A stretch of 64,000 bases of DNA, taken from the NCBI GenBank assembly GCA_024704175.1, contig CP085629.1, forward strand, positions 682,001-746,000. Direction: 5' to 3'. The translations under genes and the position numbers were made by a program. The notes under the pieces are model-generated. The model was not told where the DNA came from, ran no database searches, and worked only from the letters and a program-made list of their open reading frames with translations. This document shows positions 44,036 to 54,368 of the stretch, one piece after another; positions within the stretch are counted from its first letter, which is position 1; every line of letters begins with the position of its first letter. Source of the DNA: Paenibacillus sp. P25. Lineage in GTDB: Bacteria > Bacillota > Bacilli > Paenibacillales > NBRC-103111.

Positions 44036-44064
44036 GACCCGGGCACCTCCGATTCAAATTGGTT

Positions 44065-45288
44065 CTAGGACAAGGCTCCTGAACTTCCGGCCCTGCCCTG
44101 CCGCCTGCGGTAAAGCGACTTGCGCACCCATACGGCATTGAGCAGCAAGAGGACGGTCGACATGACGAAAAGACCGCGAATGCCGATCCATCCGGACACC
44201 GCCCCGCCGATCACGGGGCCAAGCATATTGCCCAAAGCAAGTGCGCTGGAGTTAAAGCTGTAGGAACGGCTCTCCATGCCATCGGGTGTAAATTTACGGA
44301 TCAGCGTTTGTACGGACGGCAGAAGGCCGCCCATGAAGATACCCAGCAGGAACCGCGCAGCGAACAGCCGCCATATGTTATGCACCATCGCTTGCGGGAT
44401 AAAGGCCAGCGCCGCGCCGATTAACGAAATAGCCAGCACCCGCTGCGAGCCGAGCCGGTCTCCTACCCGCCCGAGCAGCGGCGAAGCGATCATGTTGGAA
44501 AATCCGGTAACGGAGCCGACCAGGCCTGCGTAGAAGGCGAGCATTTCTCCGCCGCCGTGAAGCCGCTGAACGAACAGCGGGATGAGCGGCATGGAGCTGA
44601 GAATGGCGAACTGGATAACGAACGTGACCGAGTACAGAGCCGGCGGCTCTTTCGTGGTACTCAGCTCCTTGAAACCGCTGAAGATTGACATTGTCTGCTG
44701 CTTCTTGGCCATCGCGGTATCGAACTTTTCCTTCACCAGAAAGGCGGCAAGCAGGGATGCGGCGAACAGCAGGCCGCCGGTAATGAAGAAGATCGGCCGG
44801 AACCCGATCCATTCCGCCAGCACGCCGCCGAAGAGCGGACCGAGTATGGATCCGGCGACGCTGCCCGATTGCAGCGTTCCCATGGCTACTCCCATCTTAT
44901 CCTTCGGGGTGCCGGCGGACATAAGGGATACCGAAGCCGGTACAAACCCCGATATAACGCCGTTCAGCATCCGAAGCAGGAACAGATGCCATGGGGTCTG
45001 CGCCAGGCCCATCAGCGTCATGACGACGGCCATGCCGAAGCCGGAACGAAGCAGCATCACCTTCCGTCCATAGCGGTCGGCCAGCCCGCCCCAAATCGGC
45101 TGGAATAAAAAAGAAGTCACGAAATTCCCTGCAAAAATAATCCCCGCCCAAGTAGCCAGCCTGTTCGGGTCATGAAGCCCCATTTCCTGTATATACAGCG
45201 GTAAAAAGGGGACGATCATCGTCATCCCGGCCATTACCAAAAAATTGCCGAACCAGAGCACAAGTAAATTAATCCGCCAGCCTGCCAA
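44065..45288 (-). CDS. MFS transporter, multidrug-type
   Basis: 407 residues, intact, twelve hydrophobic helices. Motif A is GGLADRYGRKVMLL; GSVAGSILGPLFGGVL is the antiporter motif C region in helix 5; RVGDRLGSQRVL is the second-half copy of motif A. It resembles MdtG/YitG-like efflux pumps. The promoter region is the 140 bp upstream. Direction and substrate of transport cannot be read from sequence beyond the motif C hint of export. Confidence 0.88.
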   Translation of the reverse strand: MAGWRINLLVLWFGNFLVMAGMTMIVPFLPLYIQEMGLHDPNRLATWAGIIFAGNFVTSFLFQPIWGGLADRYGRKVMLLRSGFGMAVVMTLMGLAQTPWHLFLLRMLNGVISGFVPASVSLMSAGTPKDKMGVAMGTLQSGSVAGSILGPLFGGVLAEWIGFRPIFFITGGLLFAASLLAAFLVKEKFDTAMAKKQQTMSIFSGFKELSTTKEPPALYSVTFVIQFAILSSMPLIPLFVQRLHGGGEMLAFYAGLVGSVTGFSNMIASPLLGRVGDRLGSQRVLAISLIGAALAFIPQAMVHNIWRLFAARFLLGIFMGGLLPSVQTLIRKFTPDGMESRSYSFNSSALALGNMLGPVIGGAVSGWIGIRGLFVMSTVLLLLNAVWVRKSLYRRRQGRAGSSGALS

Positions 45289-45431
45289 TGGGTGTCTCCT
45301 ACTTTCCTTCTCCGGCCTTCCTTTAAGCGAGTTATCCGGGATATGTAATGAGGTCTGCTATAATCGTCCATATTGTACCACAAAGACCCGGATTTCACAC
45401 TTAAGCCGCTTACTCGGAAAAGGGCGGGCCG

Positions 45432-46178
45432 TTATTGCTCCAGCCCGCTTCGGACCTCATAGGCAAACCGCTCCAAATTCGGCGACCCGACCTTCTCGGC
45501 TATGCGAACGACCGCCTCGTTGTCGTAAGGGACGCGCACGGTATGCACGGAGAAGGGAGCGGTTTCCACGCTGTCCAGGATGCCTTCCAATATGGTGTAG
45601 CTTGCCTGCGGAATGCCGTCGTAAGGCAGGCCCACACTTCCGGTATTGAAGAGGAGGAGACCGCTCCGCTGCTTGGATTTTATGGTCTGAAGGAAAGAGA
45701 CGTGAATGTCCCCGTAGCCTGCAACGTCCGGTTCGCCACCGCCGGGGAAGGCTCCGGTGCTCGGCGTGTTATTGAACATGGCGAGCTTCGCTTTTTTGTC
45801 CGCTTTGAAGGGGACCCGGGTATATACGCTTTCCGGGGAGGCGTGCATAAGCCGGATGCTTCGGCCGCTCATCCTGAGGTTATGGCAGAAGGGCGGCTCA
45901 AGCAAAAAACGAAGCCGCTCCGGCCCAATACGCTCCTGCTGCCAGCGCCCGGCTTCCTGCTCCTGGGGATGGTTGATGCCCTCGTCCCAATTCCCCTGCA
46001 CGGTAACCTGACAAGCCTCACGAATCCGGTCGACCGTTTCCGCAGGCTGGGGGCCTTTCCCGACCAAATCTCCCAGGCAGACGATACGGTGAATGCCGCG
46101 GTTCCGGATATCCTTCAGGACGGCCTCAAGTGCGGGGAGGTTGCTGTGAATGTCGGAGATCACGGCGATTGTGTCCAT
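45432..46178 (-). CDS. Calcineurin-like metallophosphoesterase
   Basis: 248 residues, intact. The five metal-binding motifs of the family are in order: ISDIHSN (8-14), LGDLVGKGP, GNWDEGI, MHAS and GYGDIHVSF. Relatives of the YfcE/DR1281 type hydrolyse phosphodiesters or phosphomonoesters such as nucleotides; the physiological substrate is unknown. Start ATG 46178. Separate from its neighbours, divergent from the CapA-like gene. Confidence 0.87.
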   Translation of the reverse strand: MDTIAVISDIHSNLPALEAVLKDIRNRGIHRIVCLGDLVGKGPQPAETVDRIREACQVTVQGNWDEGINHPQEQEAGRWQQERIGPERLRFLLEPPFCHNLRMSGRSIRLMHASPESVYTRVPFKADKKAKLAMFNNTPSTGAFPGGGEPDVAGYGDIHVSFLQTIKSKQRSGLLLFNTGSVGLPYDGIPQASYTILEGILDSVETAPFSVHTVRVPYDNEAVVRIAEKVGSPNLERFAYEVRSGLEQ

Positions 46179-46294
46179 ATAACTTGCTGCGTCCTCCCTT
46201 TATTTGTCATCTCAAGATTTCATTATAGCATAAGCGGCCGCCGCATTTCCGCGCCTTAAGGGATTTTAAGATTTGGTTGTAAGCTGACGGACCC

Positions 46295-46323
46295 ATGACC
46301 CGGGCCGCGGGTTTTGGTATAAT
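46295..46323 (+). promoter_or_regulatory. Promoter of the CapA-like gene
   Basis: ATGACC (46295-46300) and TATAAT (46318-46323) are 17 bp apart, and the -10 is extended by TGG. It lies 83 bp before the proposed start codon. Confidence 0.55.
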
Positions 46324-46405
46324 AAACCTCGTCGGGGAGGCTGACCTGCTGTCGAAGCTCAAAACGCATTCATCCGGGCCAACAACGATAAAGGAGTAGG
46401 TTACG

Positions 46406-48037
46406 ATTCAATCGAGGTCAAAAAAACATAAAGAGCAAAAAGAAAGCAAGTTCCAAAAAACGATGTGGGTGAAAATCGGCGTCCTGACAGCCATCACAAT
46501 CGGTTCGTTCGCTTACTTGATTCAATCGCTGGATCATCCGCCCGCCGGAGCCGCGGGAGGGGAAACGGGCGCTGAGGCCTCTGGAGGAACGGCTGTATTG
46601 AGCAAGCCGCCGCGGCCGATATCCGCCGAAGTGCCGGATAAGGATGCGGCGGCAGGAGTCAAGGTGGCGGGATCGCCCGCAGACGCCGCGCAGGGCCGGG
46701 TGAATCTGTCCTTCGTAGGTGATGTGATGTTCGCGGACAAGGTCGAAGGGTCGCTCAAGCAGAACGGCTATGATTATCCTTATAAATACGTTAAATCCTA
46801 CCTGGAGAAGGCCGACATCGCCGTTGCCAATCTGGAGACCCCGATCACGACCCGCGGGACGGCACAGGATAAGGAATATACATACCGTTCGGCTCCGGCT
46901 CGCTTTGCCCGAGCTGAAGAAGGCGGGAGTGGACCTGGTCAACCTCGCCAACAATCACAGTATGGATTACGGTCCGGAAGGGTCGCTGGATACCATGGAT
47001 TACTTGGACGTTCAGGGCATCCCCGGGTCGGGGCCGGCCATAATTCCGATGAGGCGTACAAATACGTCCTGCTGGAGCGCGGCGGCATGAAGATCGCCTT
47101 CCTCGGCTTCACGCGAGTGGTTCCCGAGACCAGTTGGTATGCGGGCAAGTCTAAGCCGGGCCTGGCTGAGACCTATTCGACCAAGCAGGCGCTGGATGCG
47201 ATTGCGAAGGCCAGGGCCGATGCGGATCTGGTGGTGGTCATTGCGCATTGGGGCGAAGAGCGGAAGGATATTCCGAACAATGTGCAGACCACGCTGGCGC
47301 ATCAATATATCGACCAGGGCGCCGATCTGGTTGTTGCCAGCCATCCGCATGTACTGCAGGGCTTTGAGCAGTACAAAGGGAAATGGATTGCCTACAGTCT
47401 CGGCAACTTTATATTTACGACGAATGACGTCCAGAAAACCTGGGAGAGCATGATCCTGCAGGCCTCCTGCACGAAAGACAAGGCATGCGACCTGAGCGTG
47501 GTGCCGATCCTGACCAAAGGCGCGCAGCCGGTACGGATGCCGGATGAGGATGCGACCAAGCTCTTCTCCAGATTGGCCGGAATTTCGTACAACGCTGCAA
47601 TCGATGAACAGGGGAAAGTGACGGTCGGGCCGGTTCGCCCATTCACGCCGGAAATTGTTCAAACGGAGCCCCCGGCTTCCGAGAAGAAGCCCGTTTCCGG
47701 TCAAAGTCCCTCTTCCGGCGCAGCTGCAGGCGCGCAGCAGGGGAGCAAGAGCACGGCGAACAAGAATTCCTCTACCAAGAGCGGCATCGAAAATAAGGAG
47801 AGCTCGAGTAAAGAGAGTGCGGGCAAAGAATCTACAAACAAAGATACTTCGACCAAAGATAAAAACGGAAGCGACAGCACGGACAAGTCGAAAAGTACCG
47901 GAACGGGCTCCGGATCCTCCAAGGCGTCCTCGGACAGTACGAAGAAGAAGGATACGACTGGCGGAACGAAGACCTCGGAGAAATCCACAGGAGAGAAATC
48001 CGCAGAGCCTTCGAAGAAAGCGTCCGATAATCCGTAG
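46406..48037 (+). CDS. CapA/PgsA-like secreted metallophosphatase-fold protein (frame broken twice; probable ATT start)
   Basis: A basic stretch and one membrane helix (IGVLTAITIGSFAYLIQSL) precede a CapA domain: SFVGDVMFADKV, IAVANLETPITTRG, LVNLANNHSMDYGPEGSLDT (in another frame at 46930-47010), KIAFLGFTRV, VVIAHWGEE and SHPHVLQGFEQYKGKWIAYS. Two single-base errors near 46905 and 47030 surround the middle part. The Ser/Lys-rich tail (about 110 residues) is low complexity. Relatives take part in poly-gamma-glutamate capsule synthesis. AAAGGAG at 46390-46396 points to ATT 46406 as start; the first ATG, 46463, has no ribosome site and would remove the basic N-terminus. Confidence 0.78.
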   Translation: MQSRSKKHKEQKESKFQKTMWVKIGVLTAITIGSFAYLIQSLDHPPAGAAGGETGAEASGGTAVLSKPPRPISAEVPDKDAAAGVKVAGSPADAAQGRVNLSFVGDVMFADKVEGSLKQNGYDYPYKYVKSYLEKADIAVANLETPITTRGTAQDKEYTYRSAPARFARAEEGGSGPGQPRQQSQYGLRSGRVAGYHGLLGRSGHPRVGAGHNSDEAYKYVLLERGGMKIAFLGFTRVVPETSWYAGKSKPGLAETYSTKQALDAIAKARADADLVVVIAHWGEERKDIPNNVQTTLAHQYIDQGADLVVASHPHVLQGFEQYKGKWIAYSLGNFIFTTNDVQKTWESMILQASCTKDKACDLSVVPILTKGAQPVRMPDEDATKLFSRLAGISYNAAIDEQGKVTVGPVRPFTPEIVQTEPPASEKKPVSGQSPSSGAAAGAQQGSKSTANKNSSTKSGIENKESSSKESAGKESTNKDTSTKDKNGSDSTDKSKSTGTGSGSSKASSDSTKKKDTTGGTKTSEKSTGEKSAEPSKKASDNP

Positions 48038-48159
48038 GGACGGAGTAGAGGTCGCTATCCGGGTTACGCGGCTTTTCGATTGAGAATTGCAGGAACCGCG
48101 CGTATAATATGGGACAGGCGGAGGAAGCGGCCAATTTTGCTGAAAAGGAACGATCCGGG

Positions 48160-48789
48160 ATGAGCGATACGATTCGCAATATTTATTGTGTGGGACGCAA
48201 TTATGGACTGCATGCGGCGGAACTCGGTAATGATGTGCCGGAGGAGCCGATGATTTTTACGAAGCCGAGCCATGCGCTTGTACTGGCGGACGGTGGGGAG
48301 ATTATGCCGCCGGGCGGCCGGGGTGAACTTCATTATGAGGCGGAGCTGGTGCTTCATATCGGGCGTAGCTACGAGAAGGGGCTCTCCGTGGACGACCTGG
48401 TGGACCGGATGGCACTGGGGATCGATTTTACGCTGCGAGACGTGCAATCCGAAGTGAAGAAGAAAGGATATCCTTGGTCGCCTGCCAAAGGCTTCCTGAA
48501 TTCAGCGGCGGTAGGCCCTTGGCATGCATTCCCGGGTTTCGAAAGGGTCAAGCAGGTGGAGTATACGCTCAAGAGGAACGGAACGGAAGCGCAGCGCGGG
48601 AACCTGAACGATATGATCTTCAATCTTCAGGTTATTGTCGATTACATTGCTTCCCATTACGGTCTTGGACCCGGGGATCTGATTTATACCGGAACACCGG
48701 CCGGGGTAGCCGCCGTGAAGAGCGGGGACCGGTTTGAGCTGTTCTGGGGCGATGAGGCGTTCGGTGCCTTTACGGCGAAGCTGGTTTAA
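48160..48789 (+). CDS. Fumarylacetoacetate hydrolase family protein
   Basis: 209 residues from ATG 48160 (MSDTIRNIYCVGRNYGLHAA), nine bases after AAAGGA. FAH-fold residues are present: CVGRNYGLHA, FTKPSHAL, HYEAELVLHIG with the metal-binding Glu pair, GIDFTLRDVQ, the catalytic-loop KGFLNSAAVGPW, and GDLIYTGTPAGVAAV. Enzymes of this size act as acylpyruvases, oxaloacetate tautomerases or hydratases. Intact. The preceding CapA-like gene ends about 120 bp upstream. Confidence 0.9.
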   Translation: MSDTIRNIYCVGRNYGLHAAELGNDVPEEPMIFTKPSHALVLADGGEIMPPGGRGELHYEAELVLHIGRSYEKGLSVDDLVDRMALGIDFTLRDVQSEVKKKGYPWSPAKGFLNSAAVGPWHAFPGFERVKQVEYTLKRNGTEAQRGNLNDMIFNLQVIVDYIASHYGLGPGDLIYTGTPAGVAAVKSGDRFELFWGDEAFGAFTAKLV

Positions 48790-48841
48790 ATCATAAAGGC
48801 GTGTTCCGGAGCTTACCGGCGCACGCCTTCTTCATTCTTTT

Positions 48842-50037
48842 TCACCGGCTGTCGTACCTTCGTTCTTTACAGTCATCCATGAACTCCTCCCGAATCTTGA
48901 GGAGGGCCGGCAGCTGCTCAAGGAATACATCTACAAGCTTCGGGTCAAAATGCTGTCCCCGTTCTTTCTCGAACAGCTTCAGTATCCGCTCAAGCTCCCA
49001 GGCTCTCTTATATACCCGCGTGCTTCCCAGCGCATCGAACACATCCGCAATCGCCGTGATCCGGGCGTAAAGATGAATTTCTTCTCCCCGCGACCCGCAA
49101 GGGTAACCGTCTCCGTTCCATTTTTCATGATGCTGGTATGCGATTATGGCGGCGGCTTTCAGGATGCGGCGGTTCGAATTTTTAAGCGACTGATAGCCGA
49201 TGGACGTATGGGATTTCATGATTTCATATTCCTCATCGGTCAGCTTGCCCGGCTTCTCCAGCACCGCATCCGGTATCGCCACCTTGCCGATATCGTGCAT
49301 CGGGGAGGCAATCCTCAGCGACTCCGCTTCCTCCGTGCTCATGCCGGCACCAACCCCAGCAAGTACGAATCCTCAGCAACCCGTTTCACGTGATTGCCGG
49401 TTTCCCGGGAGCGGCTCTCTCCGATGGCTCCCATCGTAAGGAGGATTTCCTTCTGCGTTTCCTCAATTTCGTTCGTAAGTAGGGCCGATTCGAGCGCCTT
49501 ACCCGCATAGGAAGCGGCCAAACACAGATGCTCCACGTCCCTTTGCGAAAATTGGGCTTCCCTAGTCAGCTTGTTTACTGCCTGATAAGCCCCTATGATC
49601 TCGCCTTCACTATTGCAGAAAGGGATGACCATCAGAGACTTAGTCCGGTACCCGGTGATCCGGTCCGTAGCGATCGCGCCGCTTTGCAGCACATCCTTAA
49701 ATTCCTCGTTCGTATAGACGTCGTTGATAAATACCGGTTCGCCCTTGGAAACGGCGTACCCGACAAGGCCGGCCGTTACCGGCAAGCGGAGAGGAGGAGT
49801 ACCGTGCGCCACCCGGGTATACAGCTCGCTTCTCTTACGGTCGAGCGAGCCACACCGAACAGCGGTCCGATACGACCAGTTCCCGGCCCATATCCGCCAG
49901 CAAAGCAGCGACTGATTATCTAACTTGCGCTCATTGGCGATCTTGGCGGCATAGTCAAAGATCACGCAGAGCATCTCCTGGGAATCCAAATCCCGTTTCG
50001 CTTCATTGCCATCGATTTTATGGCTTTCCTGCAACAA
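48842..50037 (-). CDS. GAF - HD-GYP c-di-GMP phosphodiesterase (frame broken three times)
   Basis: TTG 50037 or 50034 lies behind GGGGAGTG. A GAF-like sensor domain (VTAGLVGYAVSKGEPVFIND, SLMVIPFCNSEGEIIGAYQA) is followed by an HD-GYP domain with MHDIGKVAIPDAVLEKPGKL, the SHTSIGYQ segment, HHEKWNGDGYP and ITAIADVFDAL. Metal ligands and the GYP motif are intact. Single-base errors near 49905 and 49850 scramble part of the GAF domain, and one near 49345 separates GAF from HD-GYP. It should degrade cyclic di-GMP to GMP. The GAF ligand is unknown. Confidence 0.82.
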
Positions 50038-50151
50038 TTTCACTCCCCGCCGCGGCACGCGTTTCAAGATCTACCCAAATCATATTATAATGGCAATAGT
50101 CTGTAAACCAATGAAACTTCAATTTATTGTATAAAAGCAGGGGGTGGGCGC

Positions 50152-50969
50152 ATGGAGTCCGGGCTTATTGGACTGGCCGGGAGCCTGTTCATCGCAGGAG
50201 CGGCATATTGGAAAAAATCGTTGTCCGCGTCGGGCTTCTGGGCGGCTGTAGTGCTGGGAACGCTGATGTATGCGCTGGGAAGTCCGGCCTGGTTCGGGAC
50301 GCTCATCGCGTTCTTCCTCACGTCTTCGGCGCTGTCGAAATGGAAACACCGGCGGAAAGCGGCGGCCGAGAGCGGCTATGCCAAATCCGGCCGGCGCGAT
50401 GCCGGCCAGGTGCTGGCGAACGGGGGGCTGGGACTGCTTCTCTGCCTCGGGCATGCCTTCCTGCCGAATCCGGGCTGGTGGGCCGCTTTCATCGGAGTAA
50501 TGGCCGCGGTGAATGCGGACACTTGGGCCACGGAGATCGGCGGCCTTAGCCGGAGCGCTCCGCGGTCCATCCTCAACGGCCGCCCGGTAGAACCCGGCAC
50601 TTCCGGCGGCATAACGCCGCTTGGAACGATGGCCACCGCAGCAGGGGGCCTGTTCATCGGTGCAGCGGCTTGGGCGCTGAATGCCGCAGCGGGCGTTCCG
50701 CACGAGGCCAGATGGGCGGGTTTCCTGCCGCTATGCCTGCTGGGCCTCGGCGGCGGCCTTGTCGGATCGCTGACCGACTCGTGGCTGGGCGCCGTCTGCC
50801 AAGTGATGTACCGCTGCTCCGTATGCGGCAAAGAAATCGAAAAGAGCCGCCACTGCGGCGCAGCGGCGGCTCGAATCCGGGGAGCTTCGTGGATGACCAA
50901 CGACGCGGTCAATTTGATCAGCTCGGCGCCGGAGGTGCTGCCGCCCTGCTGATCTCGCTGGCTTTTTAA
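50152..50969 (+). CDS. DUF92 family membrane protein (frame broken at the end)
   Basis: ATG 50152 behind CAGGGGGTGG. About 272 residues and six to seven hydrophobic helices. NADTWATEIGGLSRSAPRSI and VEPGTSGGITPLGTMATAAG are the DUF92 signatures; GLVGSLTDSWLGAVCQ follows. The last residues shift frame near 50920. One missing base gives QLGAGGAAALLISLAF and a stop at 50967-50969. Related plant and cyanobacterial proteins include a phytol phosphate kinase (VTE6), but bacterial function is unknown. It overlaps the small converging gene by four bases. Confidence 0.83.
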
Positions 50970-51073
50970 TCGTCTCTGTCTTTTCGGGAGTAAGCTTTGC
51001 CGGTGATGTAGATGGTGAGCCCTGAAATAACAAGAGCAATGATCACCGCGATAACGATGATGAATGTAACCAT
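50966..51073 (-). CDS. 35-residue single-span membrane protein
   Basis: ATG 51073 lies eleven bases after GGAGG. The product is almost all one hydrophobic helix (MVTFIIVIAVIIALVISGLT) with a short charged end (YSRKDRDD). Ribosome site and composition support translation; no family known. Its stop overlaps that of DUF92. Confidence 0.5.
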   Translation of the reverse strand: MVTFIIVIAVIIALVISGLTIYITGKAYSRKDRDD

Positions 51074-51180
51074 AATGATTCTGCCTCCACGCCATACTTG
51101 TCACAAGGCCATTGTATCCGATGACGCGGCAAAAGCCAAGAAATGGGTTCCAGCGCAGCACGCTCGGGCGGGACGCCTGA

Positions 51181-53774
51181 TTACTTGCTCTGCGGTGTCC
51201 AGGGCGGCGACTCGAGCGATCCGGTTTCTTTCAGAGCAGCCAGATCATTCGCCTTCAGCCAGCCGGGAGAGGAGGTATACAGCGTATCGCCGATATACAG
51301 CGACCGGTTGATGTTCCGCTCGCTGTTATACCACTGCCGGCCGGCTTTTTGCATGTCTTCCCCGGTAAGGTGCGAAATTTTGCCCCGCGACTGGAAGCCT
51401 TTGGCCAAATCGAGTCCGTATACGTAAGCTCCTTGGAAGACGAACTCGCCGTATGCGGATGCGGCTTCCGGACCGGAGAGGGATTCCTTGTTCTTCACCT
51501 CGGCTACGGTTACGGGGAAAGCCAGCAGATTCTTCTCCTTGGAGAATAAAAGCGCCTTCGGGTTATGAAGCGGCTCCGAATCCGTTCCCCGGTCCCCGAT
51601 CGTTTCCTTGAACATTTCCTTCGGATGCTCCACATCCGATACATCGAACAATGCGAGCTTCATGCCCTGGTAAAAGGCTGTCGTATCCGGTAGGGCGCCG
51701 TTCACGCCTTTATTCGGGACCTCCACGGCATCTTTGCCGAATCCGATCAGATGATTCTCATCGTAAGGGTGCAGGTAATCGCTGTAGCCCGGAATCTTCA
51801 GCTGGCCGAGCAGTTTCGGAGCCTGCGGATCCTTCAAATCCAGGACGAACAGCGGGTCCGTTTTCTTATAAGTAACCATGTAAGCCCGGTCGCCCATAAA
51901 GCGTACAGAATAAATCCGCTCGCCCGGCGCCAGATCCTCGATTTTACCCGCAATATTCATGCTGTCGTTCAGCACGTAGATATTATTTTTCGATGTAAAT
52001 TCGTCATTGCGCCACATATCGCCCTTCGTGGTGGCGATGCGGAAGTATCCGTCCTGTTCATCCATGGCATATTGATTCAGCGGCATTCCCGGCACTTTGC
52101 CCCGCCCCTTGTAAGTGACGGATCCATTATCCATACCGAACTTATAGATCACGCTGTTGACATCCCTTGTCACCGGCATGATCGGCATCACCCTTTTTCC
52201 GTTCCGGAAGAAGCGTCCGGGGAGGCTTCAGCGGCCGGCTCCTTCGGAAGCGGCTCATATTCCGTAACGGTCACGTACAGATGGTGCTCCGAGGCGTAGA
52301 TCTTTTGTCCGGAACCCAGGTAGTCGCTGACCTGCATCTTCCCGTCGGTCTGATCCAGATTGAGCCCGCCGACCAGCATATAGTTCGGCTGCGCCGATTT
52401 CGGGAAATAGCGGATATCTTCATATCCGATTTGGATGAAATCCGGACCCGCCGCCGAATCGCGGTAGGACGGAAGGGAGGCGGCATTCCGCTTCTCCTCC
52501 GGCGTCGCTCCGGTGCGCATCAGGACGTAGCTGTTCATCGATTTGTTCGTAACAATGTAGAGCGAAGAGCCGATTTTACGAGATGAAATGTAGTCGCCTT
52601 CGAGCTCGACTTCCCGCGGCTTGTTGATCCGGCTTCGGTCGGTCAAGTCGTACACGATCGCCTTGGTCGTATTGCGGGAGGGCCCGGGCCAGATCATGAC
52701 GTCGCGCGGGACTACCTTGATTGGCGGCTTCTCAACCACAGCCGGGCCGCCGGCCGAAGCGGATGGGCTGTCCCCGGAGGAGGCGGGTAATTCCGAACCC
52801 ATGGGAACCGGTTCGGCCTCGGCCGGTTCCGGTTTTGGCGACGGATAGAACGTATGCCCAATGACGACCAAATGCTTGTCGTCCACATACATCTCCTGAG
52901 GGGTGAAGTTTTTGTCCTCGAAAGTGACGGTGCCGACCACGTTCATCGCCTCCGCCGGAACGGCTTGAGCGACCAGAATCCGGTTGCGATTCACCATATA
53001 AATGTATTTGCCGTCCGTCTTGATCACATCCGCCTCATCGACGCCTTCCACCTGCACATTGGTAGCGGAATAGTCCGCCTTGGCCTGGGGGGCGGCCGGA
53101 GCCGCCGCTGCAGGGGCAGAGGAGGAAGCGGCGGATTTGGCGACCGGAGCAGACTCCTGAACGGCCATTTGATCCGTAGCCATGACCCTTATCCCGCCGG
53201 CGATGAAACCGCCGTTAATCCCGCCGTTCAGCTCCGCGGCCTCCTTCATGAGCGCCTCCATATGCTCCTGGGAGCCTACGGTCGGGAGGCTCTTGTCCGC
53301 GTCGACGATGGATACGGTCCGGTTCAATCCGTCCCAATAGACATTGAAATCGAACGATTCGGAAAAGAACCGCAGTGGGACAAGCGCCTTACCGTTGATA
53401 AGAGGCGGCGCTTCCTCCAGCACGACCGGCTTTCCACCGCGTTCGGCATTCTTGTCGCCGATCTTGAGGCGGATCGTTTGCTCCCCTTTATCAGCCGTAA
53501 TCGCGCTCTCCGGCTCATTCCAATCGACCTTGACGCCAAGCGCCTCCGCCAGTTCGCGGAAGGGGACCATCAGCGTACTGCCGACGAGCTGAGGGGATAC
53601 GGACAGGCTGACCTGCTTCCCGTTCAGCAGTACGGCTATGGCCGAACCGCCTCCCACTTGGGCGACAGTCCCGGCTCCATCCGAAACCGTATCCGCCTGA
53701 GTGGAAGGCGCGGGAGACACCGCAGCGATCAGCGTAAGTGCCAATATTCCGGTGAATAGCGACCTCTTCTTCAC
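51181..53774 (-). CDS. Secreted beta-propeller protein with copper amine oxidase N-like domain (frame broken once)
   Basis: ATG 53774, signal peptide MKKRSLFTGILALTLIAAVS. A stalk or wall-binding copper amine oxidase N-terminal-type domain (VLLNGKQVSLSVSPQLVGST ... ALVPLRFFSESF) covers about residues 45-155. A Pro/Ala linker then leads into a large beta-propeller domain with VEGVDEADVIKTDGKYIYMV, the hallmark of the bacterial Beta_propel family. At 52190 one G is missing from a GGG run; with it the frame runs EKGVMPIMPVTRDVNSVIY to 51181, about 864 residues. Predicted to be exported; in some relatives the propeller is linked to wall-associated or inhibitor-like roles, not established here. 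Confidence 0.85.
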
Positions 53775-53858
53775 ACAATTCCCTCCATTTTCTGGTTTCC
53801 GTCTTTGTCACCCTAACTGACGAGGGGAGGAGGAATTATGTTTCGCCGGCTGCAAAAA

Positions 53859-53905
53859 AAGAGCCGTTTCTGCAGCGGGATTCCCCGCCTCAAAAACAGC
53901 CCTTT
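53859..53905 (-). terminator. Terminator of the LapA-like gene
   Basis: On the minus strand an imperfect stem (GGGCTGTTTTTG with CAGAAACGGCTC, and inner GCGGGG/CCCGC) is followed by seven T. Confidence 0.6.
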
Positions 53906-53914
53906 GTAGCCGCA

Positions 53915-54274
53915 TTATGGCTCATTCCTTGACCCCTGCGGCGGCGGCTCCTCGGCCCTCAGCTGCAGCTGATCGCCTGCCGTCGCGGACGGGACGACAT
54001 CTTGAGCTTGAGCGTTCTCCGTCGGCTTCTTCTGCTCGCTGAGCGCCTTTTCCAGCTGCTTGACCTTCCGGTTCAGCTTGAATTCGCGGAACATGCCGAA
54101 GAAGAGAACGATCAATCCGCCGAGCAGCGTGGAGCCCAAGATAACGAGAATGAGCGGGATTTGCGTTTCGGTGAACAAGAAATTAACCCGGACGGGTTCG
54201 ACGTTAATCACCGCGAAGACGGCGGTAATGAGGGCGAACAGCAGAGTAAGAACGAGAATCCATTGTGCTTTCAT
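53915..54274 (-). CDS. LapA-domain (DUF1049) membrane protein
   Basis: 119 residues, intact. Two hydrophobic helices (WILVLTLLFALITAVFAVIN and LILVILGSTLLGGLIVLFFG) separated by the conserved NVEPVRVNFLFTETQIPL hairpin are the LapA/DUF1049 pattern. A coiled-coil-like charged tail (LNRKVKQLEKALSEQKK) extends into the cytoplasm. In E. coli LapA is tied to lipopolysaccharide assembly; in Gram-positives the role is unknown. Start ATG 54274 behind AGGAGGTAGC. Confidence 0.88.
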   Translation of the reverse strand: MKAQWILVLTLLFALITAVFAVINVEPVRVNFLFTETQIPLILVILGSTLLGGLIVLFFGMFREFKLNRKVKQLEKALSEQKKPTENAQAQDVVPSATAGDQLQLRAEEPPPQGSRNEP

Positions 54275-54316
54275 GTGATGCTACCTCCTGCGACAAGCTT
54301 ATCCTGACATGAACCG

Positions 54317-54358
54317 AAAAGGCCGAGGACGGAAACGTTCCGAGCCTCAGCCTTCTCC
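54317..54358 (-). terminator. Terminator of pepF
   Basis: AAGGC-GAGG type arms at 54317-54329 and 54346-54358 (GAGGCT..., GCCTCGGCC read on the minus strand) form a G+C-rich hairpin followed by TTTT, directly after the pepF stop. Confidence 0.6.
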
Positions 54359-54368
54359 GCTTGGGTCG

